From: Caldilinea sp.
GTDB taxonomy: Bacteria > Chloroflexota > Anaerolineae > Caldilineales > Caldilineaceae
Assembly: GCA_026389955.1 (NCBI GenBank)
Contig: JAPLGY010000244.1
Location: forward strand, 1-9,372
DNA: 9,372 nucleotides
Direction: 5' to 3'
The notes beneath the pieces were generated by a model. That model worked only from the letters and a program-made list of their open reading frames with translations, made no database searches and had not been told where the DNA came from. The first letter of the stretch is position 1, and each line of letters starts with the position of its first letter. Shown here one piece after another: positions 1 to 5,461 of this stretch. The translations under genes were made by a program, and so were the position numbers.

Positions 1-111
1 AGCTACGTCACGGTCATGGACTCGAATGTTCAGGCGCTGATGACCGGCGAAAAGAGCATCGACGACTTCGCTGCAACAATTTGTGACGAAGCGGACAAGA
101 CGTTCCAGTAA
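1..111 (+). CDS. C-terminal end of an ABC sugar solute-binding protein (partial)
   Basis: The window opens in frame inside a gene that ends with TAA at 109-111. The visible 36 residues include VMDSNVQALMTGEKSIDDFA, followed by an acidic and lysine-containing tail ending in KTFQ. A helix reading 'ALMTGEKSxDD' close to the C terminus is typical of family 1 extracellular solute-binding proteins (MalE/UgpB-like), which bind sugar outside the membrane and deliver it to a MalF/MalG permease pair. Two such permeases follow on the same strand, which is the usual order. The signal peptide, lipobox and ligand-binding residues lie outside the window, so the substrate cannot be judged. The identification rests on a short tail plus context. 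Confidence 0.72.
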   Translation, partial: SYVTVMDSNVQALMTGEKSIDDFAATICDEADKTFQ

Positions 112-119
112 TGTCTGAT

Positions 120-224
120 GGAGTGTGGGGGGCTGGCGACATCCAATGCGCTCAATGCGCGACACATCTTGTGGTTGCCTGGCGTGTTTGTCTGATATCG
201 ATGTGGCCTGTCTCCCCACTCTCC
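120..224 (+). promoter_or_regulatory. Intercistronic region with long-range inverted repeat
   Basis: Between the binding-protein stop and the first permease there are 150 nt without a gene. GGAGTGTGGGG at 120-130 can pair with CCCCACTCTCC at 214-224 with one mismatch. This would close a loop of about 80 nt that contains a short direct repeat (CAATGCGC twice, 144-159). In other sugar importers an intercistronic structure between binding protein and permease genes stabilises the upstream message and lowers permease expression. A similar role here is inference. No T-tract follows the right arm, so it does not look like a simple terminator, and no convincing promoter was seen. Confidence 0.25.
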
Positions 225-249
225 TAATTTCTACGTGCGTGCACCAAAT

Positions 250-253
250 GGAG
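250..253 (+). promoter_or_regulatory. Ribosome binding site that sets the permease 1 start
   Basis: GGAG lies 8 nt upstream of ATG 262. The alternative in-frame GTG at 235 has only pyrimidine-rich sequence upstream (CTCCTAATTTCTAC) and no Shine-Dalgarno. The ATG at 262 is therefore preferred. Confidence 0.6.
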
Positions 254-261
254 TCAAGGGT

Positions 262-1938
262 ATGGCGGCAACGGCACAACCCATGCAGAAGCCGGTAAAA
301 GAAGCAAACGGTTGGCTCACCGGTCTTGTGATCTGGCATATCCTGATTTTGCTAGGGGCAAGCGCCGGGGTATATGCGCTGTACACAGCACAGATCCTCC
401 TTCCCGAGTGGGTGCGCTGGTTCAGTCTAGGTGCCCTGCTGCTAATGGTGCCGGGCAGTCTTGGCGCCATACTCTTCATCCCGCGGCGCGATCATCGCGG
501 CCGGACGCTGTCGCTGTTGGTCAATTATATTGGCTTTCTCCTGTGTGTATTGGCCTTTTTGCAATTCATTGGGGTATTCGCCGGTTTTGATGAGTTGGCC
601 GATCGATTTCCGCGCAGCCTGCCTTTTTTCGGCATTGCCTTTGCCGGCTACCTGATCTATGCGTTTGCCGACCGCTACGAGAACTCTCCGCGCCGCCAGC
701 GCACGATTCAGCGAATGGGCAAAATCGTCATGCTTGCCGGCCTGTTGATGGCCCTACTTGCCCTGATCGGCTGGGAAGCGGTGCCGCAGTTTGTACAGGA
801 GCGACTTCAGGTTCCCATATTGCTCCTGTTGGCAGGTGGTCTGCTCTTTGGCTTGATGTTCTGGGCGATGTGGCGGCGTCCGGCGGCACAGGCAATGCAG
901 GTGAACAACGCGCGCCAGGAGGCGATTGAAGGATACCTGTTGCTGTCACCCAACTTGATTGGTTTCCTGTTGTTTCTGGCCGGCCCTCTGATGCTCTCTC
1001 TGTATACGAGTTTCACGAACTGGGATGGCTTTGGTACGCGCGACTTTATCGGCGTGGCGAACTACGCCAAACTGCTCAACCTGACCTTCGCTCCGCTAGC
1101 GGATGCCCGGCAGCCGGCCAATCAGGTCGTCGATGTCAGGGTGTATGACGAACTCTGGCGTTTTTCGCTCTTGGGGCACAGCTATCTTGTTGCGGCGGCA
1201 GACAAGCTTTTTTGGCTGGCACTGCGCAATACGTTTCTCTTCGGCATCTTGGTGGTTCCCCTTGCGGTGCTCCCGGCACTTGGGTTGGCGGCCGTCCTGA
1301 ACAGCAAGCTGGCCGGGATGAAGGTCTTTCGGAGCATTTATTTCATCCCAAGTGTGGCAGCCGTCGTCGGCATCGCATTGATCTGGCAGTGGATGTATAA
1401 CGCTACAGTGGGATGGATCAACTATGGTCTCCTGGTGGCAACCAACTTTTTCAACTCGATCACCGGGCTGTCGATCGTCGCTGCACAGCCACGTTGGCTT
1501 TCTGTCAGCGATACGGCGCTCTTTGCGATCGTTGTCATGGTGACCTGGCAGACGATCGGGTTCAACACCATCCTTTTCCTGGCGGGCATGCAGAATGTCC
1601 CAAAGGTTCTCTACGAAGCAGCCACCGTAGACGGTGCTGACGCCAGGCGCCAGTTTATCAGCATCACGCTGCCTTTGCTTGGCCCGACCACGGTTTTTGT
1701 ACTGTCGACATCGATCATTGCGGCCTTCCAGATCTTTGAGCCGATATTCATCATGACCAACCCGGCTGGCGGACCCAACAACTCGACGCTCTCGGCAGTG
1801 CTCTATTTATACCAGAATGGCTTTCAGCGGTTTAACCAGGGCTATGCATCGGCTGTTGCCTGGCTTCTGTTTCTGATCATTTTTATCGTTACCCTGATTC
1901 AGTACCGGCGCCAGGGCAATACTTCCTACGAACTGTAG
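262..1938 (+). CDS. CUT1 sugar ABC transporter permease, MalF-like, with extended N-terminal membrane domain
   Basis: This is an inner-membrane subunit of a binding-protein-dependent sugar importer, 558 aa. The C-terminal half is a standard MalF-type permease: a membrane helix at about 224-251, 'SFTNWDGFG' just after it, helices near 325-348, 357-379, 418-443, 477-499 and 530-548, and an EAA loop at about 451-471 (YEAATVDGADARRQF followed by ITLP) that docks on the ATPase. 'NPAGGPNNST' near 500-509 is also typical of the family. The unusual part is the first 210 residues, with about six further hydrophobic segments (near 19-43, 50-73, 84-106, 120-135, 153-173, 184-204). Ordinary family members are about 300 aa, and E. 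coli MalF is 514 aa with only two extra N-terminal helices. A loop of about 50 residues after the first core helix (274-324) is also enlarged. The gene is 15 nt from the next permease, so the two are surely co-transcribed. The substrate is not deducible. Confidence 0.9.
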   Translation: MAATAQPMQKPVKEANGWLTGLVIWHILILLGASAGVYALYTAQILLPEWVRWFSLGALLLMVPGSLGAILFIPRRDHRGRTLSLLVNYIGFLLCVLAFLQFIGVFAGFDELADRFPRSLPFFGIAFAGYLIYAFADRYENSPRRQRTIQRMGKIVMLAGLLMALLALIGWEAVPQFVQERLQVPILLLLAGGLLFGLMFWAMWRRPAAQAMQVNNARQEAIEGYLLLSPNLIGFLLFLAGPLMLSLYTSFTNWDGFGTRDFIGVANYAKLLNLTFAPLADARQPANQVVDVRVYDELWRFSLLGHSYLVAAADKLFWLALRNTFLFGILVVPLAVLPALGLAAVLNSKLAGMKVFRSIYFIPSVAAVVGIALIWQWMYNATVGWINYGLLVATNFFNSITGLSIVAAQPRWLSVSDTALFAIVVMVTWQTIGFNTILFLAGMQNVPKVLYEAATVDGADARRQFISITLPLLGPTTVFVLSTSIIAAFQIFEPIFIMTNPAGGPNNSTLSAVLYLYQNGFQRFNQGYASAVAWLLFLIIFIVTLIQYRRQGNTSYEL

Positions 1939-1953
1939 CGTGGAGGGAAGACG

Positions 1954-3225
1954 ATGATCACTGTTCGAGGCAAAGACCCCGGCGTACAAAATACTGTGGT
2001 ATCCAGACCAGAAGTCCAGCGCACCTGGCTGCACAGGCTGCGCAAGTTGGCGCTCTACGCCTTGTTGACGATCATGGCCCTTGTCATGATCTTTCCTTTT
2101 CTCGTCATGATCTTCACCTCGCTGAAGGTGCCGTCGGACACCTTTTCCTACCCGCCGCGACTTTTGCCGCAAGAACAATTGACCGTCGTCATGCCCGACA
2201 TGGACGAGCCGGCTCCGCTCTTCAATATCGAGGTCGACGGGGAAAAACGGCAGCTGGCGCTGGTTCAGGACAACATTCGCATTGGGATTTATGCCGATCC
2301 CAACGCACTGGAGGTGACCTACTCGCTGCCCGTTCGCGAAGTGAAACCGACGGGTGGGTTCATGGATCAACAGACAATCACGATCGACGGCAAAGAACAG
2401 GAACTTTGGGACGTCGAAGTGAACGGCCAGGTTGTCCAGATGATCCAGACAGGGTTGACTGCGTATGGCCGATTTGTCGATCCGAACGATCCTTCTGTCG
2501 AGGTACTGGCCAATGTACGTCTCAGCGAGCCCGTCACCCGCGTGACGGCGCGCCCGCAAAACTACACAGAGGTGCTCCAGTTGAATGGGCTAGGGCGCAG
2601 CCTGACCAACACCATGCTTGTAACCATCTGTGTGGTTCTTGGCCAGTTGGTCACATCGGTGTCAGGCGGTTACGCGTTTGCGCGCTTGCGCTTTCCTGGC
2701 CGTGACGTCGTCTTCGTTCTGTACCTGGGGACGATGATGATCCCATTCGTCGTGTTAATCATGCCGCTCTACCAACTGATGGTGCAGATCGGCTGGTCGG
2801 ACCGTCTTGTCGCGTTGATTCTGCCCTGGATCTTTACCGCCTACGGCACCTTTCTCATGCGCCAGTTTTTTCTCACAATCCCGCGGGAGATCGAGGAGGC
2901 GGCTCTGCTCGACGGCGCGTCGCGTCTGGAGATCCTGTGGCGTCTCTTCATTCCGGCTGCCGTGCCCGCGCTGGCGACGCTTGCCACCTTCACGTTTCTC
3001 TATGCGTGGAACAGCTTCTTCTGGCCGCTTGTGATCATCAACACTGGCAACACGGACAACCATGTTTTGACGCTCTCGCTGAACGTTCTGCGCGGCCGGG
3101 CTGCCGACAGTCCCAACCTGGTTCTGGCCGGTGCAGCTATCTCCGTCATTCCACCCATGCTGATTTTCATCCTTGCCCAGCGCTTCTTCATCGAAAGCGC
3201 GACAAGCAGTGGGGTGAAGGGATAG
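1954..3225 (+). CDS. CUT1 sugar ABC transporter permease, MalG-like, with large inserted loop
   Basis: This is the second permease of the importer, 423 aa (usual length about 270-300). GGAGG at 1942-1946 lies 7 nt before the ATG. The first membrane helix is at about 32-56 and is followed by the family signature 'TSLKVPSDTFSYPPRLLP'. The core resumes at 'NYTEVL' (203-208), and helices follow near 219-239, 252-275, 285-303, 337-360 and 388-410. The EAA loop at about 314-334 (EEAALLDGASRLEILWRLFIP) matches the MalG group, and the C terminus 'QRFFIESATSSGVKG' is canonical. Between 'YPPRLLP' and 'NYTEVL', where relatives have only a few residues, there are about 127 residues (74-200) that are soluble, acidic and rich in predicted strands. 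They seem to contain two related units, each with an 'xIxxDGxxxxL' strand pair and a later 'DPN'. The insert is expected outside the membrane, near the docking site of the binding protein. The reading frame is intact throughout. Confidence 0.92.
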   Translation: MITVRGKDPGVQNTVVSRPEVQRTWLHRLRKLALYALLTIMALVMIFPFLVMIFTSLKVPSDTFSYPPRLLPQEQLTVVMPDMDEPAPLFNIEVDGEKRQLALVQDNIRIGIYADPNALEVTYSLPVREVKPTGGFMDQQTITIDGKEQELWDVEVNGQVVQMIQTGLTAYGRFVDPNDPSVEVLANVRLSEPVTRVTARPQNYTEVLQLNGLGRSLTNTMLVTICVVLGQLVTSVSGGYAFARLRFPGRDVVFVLYLGTMMIPFVVLIMPLYQLMVQIGWSDRLVALILPWIFTAYGTFLMRQFFLTIPREIEEAALLDGASRLEILWRLFIPAAVPALATLATFTFLYAWNSFFWPLVIINTGNTDNHVLTLSLNVLRGRAADSPNLVLAGAAISVIPPMLIFILAQRFFIESATSSGVKG

Positions 3226-3235
3226 CCTTGCGTAC

Positions 3236-3421
3236 GGGGGGCAGTGCCTCCAGTCCGACACCCGCCGCAGCTCCTGCAGTGACGACGACGGTGTAGCCAT
3301 GCCAGAAGGTGTTATGTTTTTCGGGCAGCAGGTTGGCCGTCGCGTAGCAAGCTGCGACGTTGGGCAGAAACCAGAACGAATGCTGGAGGTAGGGCAGCAG
3401 GCGCACATCTGAATAGGGCCT
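3236..3421 (-). pseudogene. Unrecognised coding-like relic, hydrophobic fragment
   Basis: Read on the minus strand, 3421 to 3236 gives about 62 residues that look protein-like: RPYSDVRLLPYLQHSFWFLP, then ACYATANLLPEKHNTFWHGY, then a small-residue hydrophobic run ending LEALPP. It could be one or two membrane segments near the end of a membrane protein. The enclosing open frame (3188-3529) has no credible start, runs back into the 3' end of the permease gene, and its upstream part looks unlike protein. I do not recognise the family. A decayed fragment of a convergent gene is the simplest reading, but a chance open frame is possible. Confidence 0.25.
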
Positions 3422-3469
3422 GCTGCTAGTTATGCTCAATAGGGTGCGCAACTCCAGTGTAGGGCAGTT

Positions 3470-3646
3470 CTTGAGCGTCACCGTCACCACCACCCTCACC
3501 GGTGAGGTCAATCTCTTCTGGGGACGCATTCAAGCGGCGCTCAACGAGGCCGAGCGTTTCGATGATCGTTACCTGTTGGTCACCGCTGTTGAGCCGGTTC
3601 GACCGGAAGGCGCCAGTCTGTCACCCTATAGGCGGGTGACGCGTCA
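3470..3646 (+). pseudogene. Unrecognised coding-like relic
   Basis: In the + frame, about 59 codons from 3470 read as plausible protein: FLSVTVTTTLTGEVNLFWGR, then IQAALNEAERFDDRYLLVTA, then VEPVRPEGASLSPYRRV. Codon third positions are mostly G or C, as in neighbouring genes. An in-frame ATG at 3432 exists but has no good Shine-Dalgarno, and the frame continues downstream into the palindromic repeats (3790-3900), where the translation is clearly repeat-derived. This looks like an internal piece of a gene left by rearrangement. The family is not recognised. Confidence 0.25.
3620..3640. repeat. Small perfect inverted repeat (7-bp arms)
   Basis: GTCACCC (3620-3626) and GGGTGAC (3634-3640) are perfect complements around a 7-nt loop. 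There is no T-run after it, and it sits inside the + strand coding-like relic, so it is not an obvious terminator. It may be incidental or a small palindromic repeat. Confidence 0.35.
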
Positions 3647-3789
3647 AGAGGACGCCAGCGCATCACGGCTTCACTCGATCCACTGGATAGGACCGTTCGC
3701 GCGCCGGATCGACCAGACCCTGACGCAAATTTTATCCCTTCTATTCGATTTTCAACGTGCGAAATCCAGGTTTACAAACCCTTACCCGC

Positions 3790-3900
3790 GGTGTCATCGG
3801 GGGCACCCGCAAGGGGTGCCCCTACAGGGTCGCCCGGTGTGCAGGCCACGGGTGTCATTGTGGGCACCCGCCTGTAGGGGCGACCCTTGCGGTCGCCCTT
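3790..3900. repeat. Cluster of GC-rich palindromic (REP-like) repeats
   Basis: Two related units lie 61 bp apart. GGTGTCATCGGGGGCACCCG at 3790-3809 recurs at 3851-3870 with two mismatches. The first unit folds as GGGGCACCC (3800-3808) with GGGTGCCCC (3814-3822). The second folds as GGGCGACC (3878-3885) with GGTCGCCC (3891-3898). In addition, CCCCTACAGG (3819-3828) is the exact reverse complement of CCTGTAGGGG (3871-3880), so the cluster can also form one larger cruciform. Palindromes of the 'GTAGGGGCGACC' type are widespread intergenic repeats in Chloroflexota and cyanobacterial genomes. They give spurious translations such as 'KGRPYR', as seen here on the minus strand. Confidence 0.8.
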
Positions 3901-3939
3901 GTGGTCGGCCATTACTAGCAGTTTGTCGAACAGTCCTGA

Positions 3940-4143
3940 GGGGTGCAAGCAAGAGTTGTCAGAAAAGTTAACATAAAAATTATTGCCTGATTTCGGCATG
4001 TCATATCGCACTTTGAAGACCGCTCGACACGTAATTCAAGCGCCACTTTTGCCCATTTTGCGCAAGAATTTGCCGTTTTCTGACCCTGCAAGATGCGTAA
4101 ATGCCCTGGTTTCAATCTCACTGACAACTCTTGCTTGCACCCC
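3940..4143. mobile_element. MITE-like 204-bp element with perfect 23-bp terminal inverted repeats
   Basis: The 23 bases at 3940-3962 (beginning GGGGTGCAAGCAAGAG and ending TTGTCAG) are the exact reverse complement of 4121-4143 (beginning CTGACAACTC and ending GCACCCC). The 158 bp between them are richer in A and T than the flanking genes and show no credible gene. A short non-coding segment between long perfect inverted repeats is the form of a miniature inverted-repeat transposable element, or of a deleted insertion sequence that kept both ends. I see no convincing target-site duplication: the left flank ends CCTGA and the right begins GTTGA. No IS family is assigned. The right end lies only 15 bp from the -35 box of the downstream operon. 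Confidence 0.6.
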
Positions 4144-4144
4144 G

Positions 4145-4187
4145 TTGACAAGTGGGAGTTGACAAGGGTTCCTGCCTGTGCTATGCT
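4145..4187 (+). promoter_or_regulatory. Sigma70-type promoter of the inositol operon
   Basis: TTGACA at 4159-4164 is followed after exactly 17 nt by TATGCT at 4182-4187, with an extended -10 TG at 4179-4180. Transcription should start near 4194. A second TTGACA at 4145-4150 lies 14 nt further upstream as part of a direct repeat (GTTGACAAG at 4144-4152 and 4158-4166). It has no -10 element at the right distance, so it may be an activator site or a simple duplication. No other promoter of this quality is visible between the two operons. Confidence 0.75.
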
Positions 4188-4200
4188 AGGAAAGCAGTCT

Positions 4201-4214
4201 TGCACACGTGTGCA
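4201..4214. promoter_or_regulatory. Perfect 14-bp palindrome with central CG: probable LacI-family operator
   Basis: TGCACACGTGTGCA is a perfect palindrome whose centre falls about 14 bp downstream of the predicted transcription start. LacI/GalR-family repressors bind even palindromes with a central CG and TG...CA ends, and an operator just after the start site would block initiation or early elongation. The likely ligand is inositol or a pathway intermediate, because all downstream genes that can be named belong to that pathway. The repressor gene is not in the window, and a non-LacI regulator cannot be excluded. Confidence 0.68.
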
Positions 4215-4244
4215 CCATTTTCCTGAGCAAAGAAAAATTTTGGG

Positions 4245-4318
4245 CCCCTGTACGGACAGGCCATGTCTGGTGCCAGGGGAGAGCAGGGCATCCCTTCTCT
4301 CCCGACCCGAGCAGGGTC
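4245..4318 (+). promoter_or_regulatory. Structured 5' leader with alternative hairpins
   Basis: The leader between start site and Shine-Dalgarno holds a strong hairpin at 4277-4303. Its outer stem is GGGAGAG/CTCTCCC, then one C-T mismatch, then an inner stem AGGG/CCCT with a CAT loop. A second hairpin follows at once (GACCC 4304-4308 with GGGTC 4314-4318). Upstream, CCCCTG (4245-4250) can pair with CAGGGG (4274-4279), which would exclude the first hairpin because 4277-4279 are shared. CCTGT/ACAGG (4247-4251 with 4256-4260) is a further local option. No U-run follows, so a classical terminator is not seen. It matches no riboswitch class I recognise. Confidence 0.4.
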
Positions 4319-4342
4319 AAAGCGGTGCCTCTTTATCTTTCT

Positions 4343-4347
4343 GGAGG
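4343..4347 (+). promoter_or_regulatory. Strong ribosome binding site that sets the transaldolase start
   Basis: GGAGG lies 6 nt before ATG 4354. The open frame continues upstream to 4093, but that stretch crosses the inverted repeat, the promoter and the palindrome, so 4354 is the start. Confidence 0.85.
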
Positions 4348-4353
4348 TTTCTG

Positions 4354-5427
4354 ATGACAAGTCCGCTGTTGCAGACCGTTTCGACGACCCAGACCGACTA
4401 CTGGAACGATTCCTGTTCGATCGAAGAACTGACCTACGCGATCGGGCACGGCGCTGTCGGGGCCACGACCAACCCCAACATCGTGCTCAATGTGCTCAAC
4501 AAGGAGATGCATCTCTGGGAAGAGCGCATCCGGGCGATCATTTTCCAGAACCCGACCTGGTCGGAGGCAGAGGTGGCCTGGAAGCTGATCGAAGAGATGG
4601 CGGTGCGCGGGGCTGGCCTGCTGCAGCCGACCTTTGAGCGCAGCAGCGGCACCAAGGGAAGGTTGTCGATCCAGACCAACCCGATGTTTTACCGCAACAG
4701 CGAGGCGATCGTGGCGCAGGCGCGCCATTTTGCTACGTTGGCGCCCAATATGCAGGTCAAAATACCGGCTACGTGGGCAGGGGTGAAGGCTGTGGAAGAG
4801 GCCACCTACCACGGGGTCAACGTCAACGCGACCGTCAGCTTCACGGTGCCCCAGGCGGTGGCGGTGGCCCAGGCAGTCGAGCGCGGCCTCAACCGTCGCG
4901 CGGCCGAGGGCAAAGACATCAGCGGGATGCGCCCGGTCTGCACGATCATGATCGGCCGCACCGACGACTGGATCAAGATGGTGGTCAAGCGGGATGGACT
5001 CGACGTCGACCCAGCCTATCTGGAGTGGGCTGGGATCGCTGTGTTCAAGAATGCCTACCGTATCTGGCAAGAGCGGGGGTATCGCACGCGCCTGCTGGCT
5101 GCTGCCTACCGCCATCTTGGCCACTGGTCTGAACTGATCGGCGGCGACATTGTGCTGACGATCCCCTACGAGTGGCAGCTCAAGATCAACAGCTCAACCA
5201 TTCCAGTGGTGGAGCGCATGCACTACCCGGTGGAGAGCCAGATCGTCGACACGCTGTACAGCCGGGTTGCCGATTTTCGGCGGGCGTACGACGCGGACGG
5301 CATGGTGCCGATGGCGTTTGATGTCTACGGGGCGACAGTGCGCACGCTGCGCACCTTTATTGCGGCTGCCCACGATCTGATGGGGGTGGTGCGTGAGTTT
5401 ATGTTGCCCAACCCGGACGTCAAGTAA
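4354..5427 (+). CDS. Transaldolase-family protein (class I Schiff-base aldolase fold)
   Basis: A 357-aa cytoplasmic protein of the transaldolase (beta/alpha)8 family, slightly longer than E. coli TalB (317 aa). Visible hallmarks are ATTNPNIV at 37-44 (TalB TTNPS), QVKIPATWAGVKAVEEA at 134-150 with the probable Schiff-base lysine K136, GVNVNATVSF at 154-163, and IGRTDDW at 200-206, where R202 matches the TalB phosphate-binding arginine. AVFKN at 229-233 has Lys where TalB has Arg228. D19 in 'DYWNDS' may match TalB Asp17. At the TalB Glu96 position ('STEVDARL') this protein reads 'LSIQTNP' with Q107, which recalls fructose-6-phosphate aldolases and suggests an aldolase rather than a true transaldolase. 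It is the first gene of the operon, 34 nt before iolB, so a role in cyclitol or related sugar breakdown is likely. The exact reaction is unknown. Confidence 0.85.
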   Translation: MTSPLLQTVSTTQTDYWNDSCSIEELTYAIGHGAVGATTNPNIVLNVLNKEMHLWEERIRAIIFQNPTWSEAEVAWKLIEEMAVRGAGLLQPTFERSSGTKGRLSIQTNPMFYRNSEAIVAQARHFATLAPNMQVKIPATWAGVKAVEEATYHGVNVNATVSFTVPQAVAVAQAVERGLNRRAAEGKDISGMRPVCTIMIGRTDDWIKMVVKRDGLDVDPAYLEWAGIAVFKNAYRIWQERGYRTRLLAAAYRHLGHWSELIGGDIVLTIPYEWQLKINSSTIPVVERMHYPVESQIVDTLYSRVADFRRAYDADGMVPMAFDVYGATVRTLRTFIAAAHDLMGVVREFMLPNPDVK

Positions 5428-5445
5428 GCGGTCGTTGAACGTGTT

Positions 5446-5452
5446 GGAGAGG
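5446..5452 (+). promoter_or_regulatory. Ribosome binding site that sets the iolB start
   Basis: GGAGAGG ends 9 nt before ATG 5462. The in-frame ATG at 5453 directly abuts it (GGAG leaves only 3 nt), and the GTG at 5393 lies inside the preceding gene without a Shine-Dalgarno. The choice of 5462 over 5453 changes only three residues. Confidence 0.6.
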
Positions 5453-5461
5453 ATGTGGGCA

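Noticed and set aside
232..244. Second copy of the operator upstream of permease 1
   Set aside because: ACGTGCGTGCACC only partly resembles TGCACACGTGTGCA and is not symmetric.
1807..2559. 250-codon antisense open frame over the permease junction
   Set aside because: Shadow frame, spanning two clear genes on the other strand.
262..3225. Calling the importer an inositol transporter
   Set aside because: Known bacterial inositol ABC importers are CUT2-type; this is CUT1-type, and it is separated from the iol genes by about 1.1 kb of relic sequence with a separate promoter.
3226..3300. Terminator after the second permease
   Set aside because: Only a CTGCAG palindrome and weak pairing, without a stable stem or T-run.
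3432..3971. 179-codon + strand open frame as an intact gene
   Set aside because: Only its first third looks protein-like; the rest translates palindromic repeats and enters the inverted-repeat element, and there is no Shine-Dalgarno.
3915..4205. Minus-strand open frames across the inverted-repeat element as a transposase remnant
   Set aside because: I found no DDE-type or other transposase motif in the translations; the element is better described as non-coding.
4093..4353. Upstream extension of the transaldolase-like reading frame by 87 codons
   Set aside because: It crosses the inverted-repeat arm, promoter, palindrome and leader; its translation is not protein-like, and a strong Shine-Dalgarno precedes ATG 4354.
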